A stretch of DNA of 64,000 nucleotides from Eimeria necatrix (Eukaryota > Apicomplexa > Conoidasida > Eucoccidiorida > Eimeriidae): the NCBI RefSeq assembly GCF_000499385.1, contig NW_013654515.1:1-64000 (forward strand), given 5' to 3'. The notes under the pieces are model-generated. The model saw nothing but the letters and a program-made list of their open reading frames with translations, did no database searches and was not told where the DNA came from. Shown one piece after another: positions 1 through 10,000 of the stretch. Within the stretch, counting starts at the first letter, position 1, and every line of letters starts with the position of its first letter. The position numbers and the translations under genes are program-made.

Positions 1-245
1 TCGTGGGCGTGCAGCAATAGCACCCGCAGCAGCAACAGCACCCGCAGCAGCAACAGCACCCGCAGCAGCAACAGCACCCGCAGCAGCAACAGCAACAGCA
101 CCCGCAGCAGCAACAGCACCCGCAGCAGCAACAGCACCCGCAGCAGCAACAGCACCCGCAGCAGCAGCAGCACCAGCACCCGCAGCAGCAGCAGCACCCG
201 CAGCAGCAGCAGCAGCAGCAGGAGCAGCAGCAGCAGGAGGAGCTT
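1..245. repeat. 18-bp CAG-type tandem repeat
   Basis: An 18-base unit, CACCCGCAGCAGCAACAG, is repeated about nine to ten times from base 21, with a few 6-base length variants. It fades into pure CAG/CAGGAG near 190-240. On the plus strand, in the frame that continues into 246-450, the unit reads His-Pro-Gln-Gln-Gln-Gln. This is the kind of repeat that encodes homopolymeric or short-period amino-acid runs in Eimeria. The left edge is cut by the window. Confidence 0.9.
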
Positions 246-992
246 GCCTTCGGCCCAGTTGCTGTGCCTGGGAGCCGCAGTGCCGCACTCGACGACGAGT
301 CTGTAGGCGCCGTTGTGTTTGACTTCGCGCGCAGCCCAAACGGAGAGCACCAGCGAAGGCGGCAAAGTCTGGGGGCCTCTGGGGCAGCGGCGGAGGCCCA
401 GCAGCCGCCAGAAGCCGCCTTCCACGTGCAGCGAGACTGCCCGCTGCATGCGCAAACGCATGCACGCATGCATGCATGCATGCATGCATGCAGAGCTGCA
501 TGCATGCACGCATGCACGCATGCATGCATGCATGCATGCATGCAGAGCTGCATGCATGCACGCATGCATGCATGCATGCATGCATGCATGCGCGCATGCA
601 GAGCTGCATGCGAAGTGCATGCGGCCAGCGAAGCAGGCACCCCAGTGCGTGCAGACAGCGGGAATGCACGCAGCAATGCATGCAGCAGCAACGACTGCAT
701 GCAGAAATGCATGCAGCAAGCAAGCAAGCCATGCAGGAAGGGCTGGCAGGACGGCAGGCAGGCACGCAGGCAGGAGGGCATGCATGCATGCGTGCATGCA
801 TGCATGCATGCGTGCATGCATGCATGCATGCATGCATGCATGCACAGTGCATCCCTTTCCTGCATGCATGCATGCGCGCATGCATGCACGTGCATGCATG
901 CATGCATGCATGCATGCACAGTGCATCCCTTTCCTGCATGCATGCATGCATGCATGCATGCAGGAAAGGGATGCACTGACATGGAAGTGTAA
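21..992 (+). CDS. possible coding end with His-Pro-Gln4 repeats (hypothetical)
   Basis: One frame is open from base 21 to 992. It reads HPQQQQ repeats, then a non-repetitive, charged stretch at about 240-450 (including EELAFGPVAVPG and DDESVGAVVFDFARSPNGEH). It then runs into the TGCA tract as meaningless MHAC repeats. The non-repetitive 200 bases have the composition of real protein. The MHAC part probably is not translated, so either a splice donor lies before about 450 or the frame is not a gene. A TAG at 18-20 closes the frame on the left; it sits where the other repeat units have CAG. No ATG lies between that stop and the non-repetitive part, so this would have to be a spliced internal exon or a broken gene. 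Function unknown. Confidence 0.3.
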   Translation, partial: HPQQQQHPQQQQHPQQQQHPQQQQQQHPQQQQHPQQQQHPQQQQHPQQQQHQHPQQQQHPQQQQQQQEQQQQEELAFGPVAVPGSRSAALDDESVGAVVFDFARSPNGEHQRRRQSLGASGAAAEAQQPPEAAFHVQRDCPLHAQTHARMHACMHACRAACMHACTHACMHACMQSCMHARMHACMHACMRACRAACEVHAASEAGTPVRADSGNARSNACSSNDCMQKCMQQASKPCRKGWQDGRQARRQEGMHACVHACMHACMHACMHACMHSASLSCMHACAHACTCMHACMHACTVHPFPACMHACMHAGKGCTDMEV

Positions 993-1046
993 GAGTGGCT
1001 GTGTATCAGTATATGCTTGCATGCATGCATGCATGCATGCAGGAAA
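446..1046. repeat. TGCATGCA-rich simple repeat tract
   Basis: About 600 bases are dominated by the self-complementary tetramer TGCA, with islands such as GCAGAGCTGCATGC (three times between 488 and 615) and a CAGTGCATCCCTTTCC motif at 845 and 919. The whole tract can fold back on itself. Open frames through it (MHAC, CMHA and so on) are products of the repeat. Shorter TGCATGCA patches recur in the window, for example at 3908-3972. Confidence 0.9.
919..978. repeat. 60-bp perfect palindrome
   Basis: Bases 919-941 are the exact reverse complement of 956-978, and the 14 bases between (942-955) are alternating ATGC and also self-complementary. The full 60 bases therefore form one perfect palindrome. 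A direct copy of the left arm is at 845-867. A decayed inverted copy (GCAGGAAAGGTCTGCAC) begins near 1039. It could extrude a cruciform. Confidence 0.9.
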
Positions 1047-1274
1047 GGTCTGCACCCGCACAAGTATGGAGATATACATATATAAGTGGATTTAAAGCAA
1101 ATATAAAATATAAATTGAAATATACATATTTTTATGTACAAATATATTTATGTACATGATAAGAAACTCAGTCTTGGAAACTCATGCATACAAACAAACA
1201 CTTATATTTTCATATATTGGCCATATGTGTGGAAAACGAGTCTATGCATGCAACTGCAGATTATAGATAAGCAT

Positions 1275-1400
1275 GCATATATATACTTTATATAAATATA
1301 TATATATAAATAATATATATATTATGTATATATGTATATATGTATATATATATATATGTATGTGTATATATACATGTATATATGTTGTACATATGCATTA
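1275..1400. repeat. TA/TATG microsatellite
   Basis: A run of alternating TA with TATATG and TACATG variants. It is low-complexity AT-rich DNA between the TGCA tract and the CAG block, and no gene is supported here. Confidence 0.85.
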
Positions 1401-1434
1401 ATATGTATAACGCATTTGTACATGTGTAGTAAAA

Positions 1435-1972
1435 AGCTGCTGCGCTGCAGCGGCGCAGCAGCAGCGCAGCAGCGGCGCAGCAGCAGCGCAGCAGCAGCGC
1501 AGCAGCAGCGCAGCAGCATCGAAGTTGCTTTAGTGAAGTCAGCAGCAGCAGCCGCAGCAGGCTGGCGACTCAGTGTCGGTACACCCCAAAGAGCAGCAGC
1601 AGGAAAGTCAATAAAGACAGAAACAAAAATAAACAAAAAGGCGGAATTCGAAGAAGCAGCAAAAGCAAGAAAAAGGAAACAGCAGGCTGCAGCAGACTCT
1701 TGTGGTGAGCCCCCAGAAGCAGCAACAAGTCCGCTGCTGCAGTCCGTCAACGCCGTAGAAACAGCAGCAGCAGCAGCAGAAGCAGCAGCACAAGCAGCAG
1801 CAGCAGCAGCAAACGAACCTGCACACTCCAGCAGGACGACACCAGCAGCGCCACAGCAAGCTGCTCCGGAAGGCACGAGATCTCAACCACTTGCTGCAGC
1901 TTCCGCAGCTTCTGCGGGGTGAGAGTCAATTCATCCATTCCTTGTGGCTGTTGCTGCTGCTGCTGCTCGCGA

Positions 1973-2007
<35 letters not shown>

Positions 2008-2330
2008 TTTCCGTCACGGGAGCTCGCGCTTGCGAGAGCCTGGCGGAGAAGGCCATCCCGCAAAAGCAAGGGGATCCTACAGACGCATACTGCTGCTGCT
2101 GCTGCTTCGCCGCTGCTGCTGCTCCTGCTGCTGCTGCTGCTGCTAACGCTACCCTCGTCTTGGCGGAAAGGCTGCGGCGAGCGGGAGGAGGCAGCAGCAC
2201 GCCTTCACTGGCGCTGCCACCCCCTTCTCCCGTGGCTTATCTCTATGAGTTCCGCAGTTTCAGCAGCACGCGAAGAACCAGCAGAAGCGGCAGCAGCAGC
2301 AGCACAGTGTTGCTGCCACCGCTGCAGTGG
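1435..2330. repeat. CAG/CTG compound repeat block
   Basis: CAGCAGCGCAG, CAG and CTG runs alternate through this block, with CAG on the plus strand to about 1830 and CTG from about 1948 to 2145. Almost every frame stays open and gives poly-Ala, poly-Leu, poly-Gln, poly-Ser or poly-Cys, so ORF length is not evidence of coding here. Confidence 0.85.
1819..1938 (-). CDS. candidate coding exon next to a Gln-rich run (hypothetical)
   Basis: On the minus strand a poly-Gln run (CTG on plus, 1950-2000) leads in frame into MDELTLTPQKLRKLQQVVEI and about 20 further normal residues. The block ends at a plausible donor, GTGCAG|GTTCG, near 1819. This leucine-rich amphipathic stretch is the only non-repetitive protein-like piece in the CAG block. 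No partner exons could be chained, and the ATG at 1938 may be internal. It might be part of a larger repeat-rich gene or chance. No family recognised. Confidence 0.3.
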
Positions 2331-2449
2331 TCTGGTGCGGCGTCGCTGGGTGTTGCAGCTTCTTTTGCCTACGCCTTCTCCCATGGATCAAAAGTGGTAT
2401 TTTATGAACTGAAAGAAACCACAGAAAGGCAGAAGACGGCCTAAGGCGC

Positions 2450-4330
2450 CAGTGGACTGTTTCGGCTTTCGCCAGCGGCGGTGGCCCTCGGGGTGTACAT
2501 GCACTGCTGCGCAGCAGCGGGAAGATCCGAGGATCTAGCAAGCAATGAATTACTCCATTAATGTCATATTTGGCAGAGAGTTCTTCTGTCTTCCAGCTAA
2601 CCTTGTGCACCAGTAACGCAGTTTCAACAAGGCAGGCTCCGCCGCCGCCGCTGCCGACCGGGGGGCCCCCTGCAAGGCCCTTCTCGTTAGTTCATTTCGC
2701 TGCCCCAGCTCGCTCTCCACTGAAAACTCAATTAGAAAAGGCTGAGGGGGTCAAAGTTACTAGGATTGAGCCGCTGCAGGGGCCCCCAGCCCAAGCTGCT
2801 CTGGCCTGCTTTTGAAAGGTGACCGCAGGCAAGAAGCCCCAATAGCTGCGTACAGCTATAGGGCTTACTGCTGTGCGCTGTGCTGCCTTGCAAATGAGTA
2901 TATGTTGCAGCTTTCCAGCTGTGGCTCGTTGTTGTCGTGGATGTCCTTGCGAGCCCTCAGCTGGGATCTTCTGGGGGGCATCCATGTGGCTAATCAGCAT
3001 TTGTTTCTATCTTTTATTGAAAGTATTTCAAGTCTGAAAAAGCGCGTCTAGAGACGCTAGAAGCCCCGGAGTTTCCCGACCAAGGCACAAGCACGAGGAA
3101 CCCAGAAGAGCAGCTTTCATCCTCGATACACATTCTTTTGAACTTTTGCTTTTCTTTTAACCTGAATTTTTTCTTATTCTACTTAAGTGTAAAAGCCCTG
3201 CTGCGGTTTAGAAAGAAAGCAGCTTCTGTTGTTCTTGACGTCTCCCAACGAATGGCTTTCAGATACCTCAGCGAAGCCTCTACAGGACCGAAGCGAGCTG
3301 TCCTTCACTGAACATAAAAATGAGTTCAAACATAAAAATAAAGTGGACTTTTTTGCATATTCTGCATCTTCTGTTGCGTTCTGCAGTTTTTGACTCTTGT
3401 TCTTTTCGCGTATCAGGAGTTGCCAATGTTAAACCCAAACATCCTGCAATCCTTTTAATAGACGTTCACAACAAGGAGGGCTCATGCGCAGACAGCAAAA
3501 TCTGTATAAAGTAGAAAGCTATACAGTGGGATGGCGAGGAGAGGGAGAGTGGCAGTACTCCGGCACAAACTTAGACTGAAACTGTGACGAAGTCCAAAAA
3601 CTACAAGTTCAAAAACTACAGAAGAATGAAGACCCTGACTGCTCCTTTCAGATGCGAAGAAGCAACATTCGCAAACAATTGAATATGCCGCTATGTCTCT
3701 TCAAAGCTTTCGAAGCAGCGTGGGAAGAACCGGGTGTCAGTGCACGTAGCAAATGTCGAGCAAACTAGCTCACTACTGGATGGATGGCAAAGAAAGAGGA
3801 TACCAAGTACTAAAGATAGAACTAGAGGTAGTAAAACTAAAATAGCTTTCACGAGTTGCCGAGGAAACAAAGTTGCAGAAAGAACTGGTGCGCTGTATTT
3901 CTCCCCCATGCATGCAGTTTTTCTTGCATGCAAAAAGCTTTGCATTTTGTCCTTTTCGCCCGTATGCATGCAAACACCAGACATGCTAATGGAAAGCCTG
4001 TGACGAAAAATAAGGCTCCGGTAAACGCGTTCTCAATGACTAGACAAGAACACCCGTCACACACTTAATCGAATTTCACCAGAAATGCAACATCCTGAAG
4101 ATGGCGTACAAGACATGCGCACAACTAGGCGCCACACAGCTCTTCCTTTCCGAAACTGATTCCAACAGAGTGGAAATGGAATTGATTCTAGCGGAGTGGA
4201 AAAGAGGGCACAATACAGAGAAGTCCCGTAGAAATTCTTTCATGGCAGCAGCATTGCTTAGAAGCGTTGAAACCAGCGGTTGAACTTGTTGTTAATCTAG
4301 TTTAGCTAACGGTGGAGCACAAAGTTTCAT
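2450..4330. other. no gene supported
   Basis: Only short overlapping ORFs (under 100 residues) without domains, signal peptides or consistent splice chains. A few TGCATGCA patches lie at 3908-3972. I see nothing else in it. Confidence 0.6.
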
Positions 4331-4335
4331 TCGAA

Positions 4336-4495
4336 AGTGAACCCTAAATCTTACCATGCGAAAAAACGTATTTTGATCAAAACTTTTTCGTTTTGCATAC
4401 CTGGTGCCATTAAAACGTTCTAACCATGCATGAGATTGCTCATCTGAGCCAATCTTTTTAAACAAAGCAAATGTAGATTTGTAAAGCACGATTCA
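4336..4495 (+). repeat. diverged direct repeat, copy 1
   Basis: Shares with 4850-5010 the shell CTTACC(A/T)TGC, then an AAAACGTATTTTGAT core, then AAAACxTTTT, then TTGCAT(A/G)CCTGGTG, then CATGAGATxGCT. The copies are clearly related but carry many substitutions and small gaps. The spacing is about 510 bases. It is non-coding in every frame and could be a decayed transposable-element or satellite copy. Confidence 0.7.
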
Positions 4496-4849
4496 CTTGC
4501 CTACATTATTTTTGTGCTACAAAAACAAGGCTTAATGGTTACTATGAAGTTCACAAGAGAAAAAGCCCTAGAAGTAGCGGTCATACTATTGAAAAGCCAA
4601 GTGTTGTCCATCCATGCCAGGCATAAAAGGCGTTCGTTCTGAAAAGAAATATATGCCAAGCCAACTGAACTCGTTTATGTTTATTATGTGTCAAGTGAGA
4701 TCTCCATTATAACTTCCAGGCAAAGAATTATCCACGATTCATATAGACAGCTAGTGACTTCTCTCTCGATTTTCATGTGGTGAGTTACAAAAATGATTCT
4801 CCTCACTGTTACTTTATGTGGTTTGCTTTCCTTTTCTCAATTGTAGGTA

Positions 4850-5010
4850 CAAAAAGGACTCTAAACCTTACCTTGCAAGAAAACGTATTTTGATAAAAAC
4901 CTTTTGGTATTGCATGCCTGGTGTTATAAAACTTTTAAACCATACATGAGATCGCTTATCTGGACCCTGAGCACCTTTACTTCCCTTTTAAACAAATAGT
5001 AAATACTTAG
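4850..5010 (+). repeat. diverged direct repeat, copy 2
   Basis: Second copy of the element at 4336-4495, same orientation. The blocks ACGTATTTTGATAAAAACC, TTGCATGCCTGGTGTTA and CATACATGAGATCGCTTATC match copy 1 with scattered differences. No terminal inverted repeats or target-site duplication were found by eye. Confidence 0.7.
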
Positions 5011-7061
5011 TTCTTTATGGCTTGCGGCAGTTAGAATACCAGAATTCACACAGAACTATTGAAATTTTTTGTATGAACTAATTACAGCTTGAATAGACTA
5101 AATATACGTAGAAGATAGATTATGGTAAAGAATCTACCTTAAGAAATAGATAGTTCTTCAGTTAATTGAGCGCCAACAATAATAAGAGCAGTAAATGAGG
5201 TTTGGAATAACCCTCAATAAAATAAAGATACCTTAGAAAAACAGTCAATGCGAAGCTGAAACGATGTAGTTGATAGTGGGCCAGTGAGTGGCTGAACAAA
5301 AACTGAATACTGTTACAAGTAGAGGTATTTATTTCTACGGCTAGACCACTGAAGTGCCTGAGTGCTGCTGTAGCTTTCTTTTCCGCTGAGGGCCTCTCTA
5401 TACAGCCGGAGAAGTCAAAGCCATTCTTCGAATTAAACGCTGCCATAACGCAGTGTTCCTGCCAAAGCTAATCAACAACATCTCGCAGGCGGCAGATACA
5501 TGCCAGGCAGAATCCATCGTTCAAAGTTTAATAAGCAATGTTGTGTCCCCAGATTCAGAAGTTAAAACATCATATGTAATGAAACTGCTTTGAAAAGATA
5601 AGATGATGCAGTGCCTCAAACAAGAAACCACTATCCATCGGCTGTGTTTCTGGCTGCAGGACGACCCGACTCGCCTACTGGGTGCTTCATGCAAGCAGAT
5701 GCATTTTACAATCGGCAAACCAAGCATACGCACAACTTTTATGTTAGGGAACGGAGTCTGCTCTGCCGTCTCAGCAAAAGCGTTGCAGAGTGAGGAAACT
5801 TGAGTGTGCTAAAAACCTGAAAAGTTCACAGCTAGATCCCTCTTCGTTGGTCACTCACCAACTCCCAGCTACTTTCCCCTCTGCTTGAAAGGAATTTTGC
5901 GCTCAAGTCCTTGAAGCTAGTGGACCCGTCAATCCTAAATGCAAAGTTGCTTATGCTGTTCTTTGCAAGTCAGCGTACAGCTATGGAGTCGAAATTCAAT
6001 TGGCTAAGAGCACGGCGACTAACATCCGCTATGTAGGATTTGGGACAGCACAAGCAAAATAGGCGAGCTGAGCGTTCACAGTCTATTTGAAGTAACACAG
6101 AAGCACATACACGCTAGCTTCGGGGCCGAAGACAACACAAGAGACTGGGAAACAACTACATGCAGCGTCCTTCTCCCGGAGATCTACGCTATTCGCCAAT
6201 GCAGCAGGAAACAAGATAAACTGCCTTTGGGGCCGCGTGCAGCATCCCATTGAAGGGGGCACAGCACTCTGTGCAGTAACCTAAAATATACGTGCAGCTT
6301 TGAGGCTGAGGGAAGACAGCATTGCTTTCTCCCTTCGTCAGTGTCCTCGACTGGACTACTTCCACAGTCGGCACAAACGCGTACGTTGAAAGCCAAAGTG
6401 GCTACGTGCTACGTCTGTCAGTTCATTTACCTTCCATATACCCTATTATAGTACATCGTTGCTTCTATCTGCGCTGAAAATCGCCGAACAATTCTCATGC
6501 AGTATCCACTGTATCCTCAGTGTTGAACAGTGTAAAAAAACAAGGCGTTTTCCAGCCCCCCGTTTGCAAATTAAAACGACTTTATGCCGCCCTAGCCAAC
6601 TTAGGCCCGCAGGCGGCTCCCCTCTACTCGCATTTAAAAAGCTACTGACCCGGGGCCACTGCTGTGCACAGGGAAGCCAGCAAAGCGACGGGAAGGGTCA
6701 AAACATTCTCTTGGACCTCCCGCACCCGGCCCACAAACACGAGTGCACATCCAAAACACCGAATACATCAGCCCATTAAAATTCTCTCGGCTTCCTCTCC
6801 CCGCCCCTTCGGTAAGCACACAAAGGGGAACGGCGCTTTATCCGCGCGGAGTGGAGTTCCAAGCGATGAGGTGGTTCTCTATAAAACTACAAGGGATTTT
6901 GGATGACGGGACGCATGTATTTACATGCAGTTTACACCCGAATACCACGGAATTACTTTAAAATCAAGGTAGGGGACCTACTGCCATGGAAAGTCAAAAA
7001 GGATGTACAGAAGAACTTTCACTTGAATTTAAAAGAATCCATCATGATCAACACGCCAGCA
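5011..7061. other. no gene supported
   Basis: Short AT-rich ORFs only. No recognisable domain, splice chain, tRNA or repeat longer than a few bases. Confidence 0.55.
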
Positions 7062-7090
7062 TCACCACTCATCAGAACTTGATGCCTCAT

Positions 7091-10000
7091 CTAAGTGACC
7101 ATGAGACACTGTACTGCGCATTCCTGAAGATCTTTTCTTCTTGTGTCCTCTGCTGCGCTGCGGCTTTTCATTATCATCAGAATCGTCTTTTTGCCCTCCT
7201 CCGCTCCCAAGCTGCAAGACAGAGCCTGGATCTTGCTGCACAAAAGTTGCTGAGAATAATCGCAAAAAACGCAGAAGGGCATTGTTTGCATCTGGTGCCT
7301 GCACCTCTCCAGGAGCTCCGAGCAATTGTGAAAATGCGCCATCAACTGGCCTCCCGAAGAAACGAGAATACCCAGCAGAGAACCACCTAACGGGGAAAGG
7401 AACTCTATTTCCAAATCAGCTACGAAGCTGCCATCGCGTATGTCCTATGGAAAACTGAAGTGCGTTAAGAAATTGACAAGCCTTTCTTCCGGCCTTCGTT
7501 CTGCGATTTGACCGACCTGTTACAATGAAAACTATCTGCCCAGCAACGACGCCATTGCTCAACAGCTTCTGGGCGCTACAGGTCTCCGTAGCAGCAGATG
7601 AGCCTGAAAACGAGTAGTAGTAGTAGAAAAGCACGAATTCCAAAGATGGCTTCCTGGTCGTGCCGTCCTCGGCCCTCGTCGAAGGGAGCCACGCAGCACC
7701 GCATAGACTAGGGCACTACCAAAACGAAAAACAACCACAGGCGCTTATCCACACAGCTTAGGCTACGCCGTAGCCGTGATGAGCTTACTTGGAAGCTTGC
7801 GTCGCACTCTGTCTACCGCCTTTAAATAGGCGTCTTCAACTTTCGGGGCCGCCTGCTCAATTATCTGGAGAAAACCGAGCATGTGGATCCGCAAAACAAG
7901 GTGATTAAAAATTCTTGTCCCTGTGTATTTAACCTTCGAATCAATTTTATGCGTCTGTTCGCTGCTCCGTTCAGTACGCACTAAAACGAACAGTTGCGAA
8001 TTGTGCATAGCCCTCACCGTCCTTCCACCCCAGTTGGCGTGCATCTGCGAGAAACAAACAGCACAAAACCTGCAATATTCATGAAAAATACTAGAGCCCG
8101 CTTCGTACAAAACCTGAGCCAAGAATGCGAGCCTTTCGTCTCACAAGCTCTCTTGCAGTGACATCCACAGCTATCCCGCCGACGTCGAACCTAACACTGG
8201 CTGCATGCAGAGTAGCAACAGAAGAAAAGCATAAGGGGGGAAATCCATTATACACATCAAGGGTAGCAGTGTTCTGCCGCAGCACACGCGACCAAGCCGC
8301 ATCTGCTGTGCAAACGACAAGGTATAAGGGAAAAAGGGATTGGCGTCTGGAAGTTCTTGCTGAAGTGTTCAGAAAACAAGGTGTCACCTGAGCGCATCGT
8401 CCACGATGGCAAGGAGAAGGCCATGACCTTCTTCATGAGTTTCATAAGACCACGTCGTGCCTATTGAGGAAGACAAGAGAGCCAAGCGAAACAGGTCGCC
8501 ATCAGGTCTGGGCACGTAGCGGACCGCAGTTTTTAGCACTGTTGTTTTCAATAGTCGTGCCCCCACGCCACCAAGCACCTCAGTTCAAGTGGAAAACTTA
8601 CGGACTCATCTGTAACCCTAGGAAAATGGTACTTCGGAATCCTCAGCTTGCTGAACCAGGTTCTGGAATGCGAAGCCCGAGCTTCCTGTCCTCCTTCCGA
8701 AAGGCCACTTCCCCCTTCGCTGTGCTCGCTCTCTGGCAGTGCGTGACTCGTGGAACTAGACGAAGCTTTACCGTCATGAGCTTCTGGTGCTGCGCTTTGT
8801 AGCCCACTTGAAAAAGCCCAAAATCCACCGCTACCTGCTGAACCTCCATCTTTCGCTGACGAGACACCCCCCTCACGGGTGTCATTCTGCCATGAAACAC
8901 TGCGACTTGGATCGGGGCCTTGGAAAGATGAGCGAGCCCCTAAATCAAATGGCTCTGCAACTTCCTGTACGGGACGGATTCCCCATCTGGCGCGAGGTGC
9001 CTCACGATGGTTGGGCAGCTCTGCGCCACCACTTGCTTGGTATCCCTCCGCCACACCCCATGCATGAGCTCCTCTGCGTGGGGCTTCACCTGATCCTGAG
9101 TCGGCAGAGGCGCCTCCAACGGCTCCTTGCTCACGTGACGGATCCAACACAGGCGACCCGGTGTCAAAAGAAGACCGACGACCCGCGTTGGAAGCTGTAG
9201 AGCAGAATCCCACAGCACAAGCAAGAGAAACTGGGAAGACTGCCGCCTTTGCATGCCTTTTGCTTATCTCAGCTAGTAAATCCAGGCATTTGCCCGAAGA
9301 CTAAAGCCGCAAACGTCCCAGGAAAAATGTGTGATATGCCATGGGGAGGGATATGAAAAAGAGGCTCTCTGCACACAAAACCCACCTGTGATAGTTATCT
9401 CTATTTTCCCCAAATGCGAACCAGATCCCTGCTGTACAACCTCGAACATCTCAGCAGCAACATGTGGCTCTGCGCAGCGCACAGCAACAGACACGCATGC
9501 AGAAGCCATCCGATTGTAGCTTTGCGCCCTTCATGCAGCTGGCCTGTGTGGCCCTCGCGACGTCACTGTGTTTTACAGAGCGCAGAGGGGAAAGAAATTT
9601 CCGCTCCAAAACAACAGCAATACTGTCTTTAGAAAGGAACCTACCGCCCCCTTTGGCCCACACTGCGCCCACTGCCTTCCAGAGAGCCTGCTCCAGCCTT
9701 TCGCCAGTGCCTCCCAAGGCCTACACAAAAAATTGTTCCAACAGGCAGTACCAACACACCAGGCAGTCAGTTCGTTGAACCGTGCTTGCAAAATATTCGA
9801 CGTATATGGCTTTTCCGCCGCCTTTGCCCACTACCGTCGCGAATATTCATCGCTGGAGAAAGTAACTCACGGCCTTGTCAGGCCAAATACGCCCAAAACT
9901 GCTTTTCTGCAAAAGAAATGAAAACACATCGGCCACGAAAGGCAAATATTCGCAACATGCTAAATAACTCTTCAGTCTTCTTTATGGAGGCTCCAGGAGG

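Noticed and set aside
264..1095. Three long overlapping plus-strand ORFs with MHAC/CMHA repeats
   Set aside because: They are produced by the TGCATGCA repeat, which is open in all frames; only the first 200 bases of one frame look like protein.
1322..2444. Many long ORFs on both strands rich in Ala, Leu, Cys or Gln
   Set aside because: All come from CAG/CTG runs; no domain and no consistent splice chain apart from the short piece at 1938-1819.
4340..4350. CCCTAAA word resembling the apicomplexan telomere repeat
   Set aside because: It occurs singly, not in tandem, so it is not telomeric.
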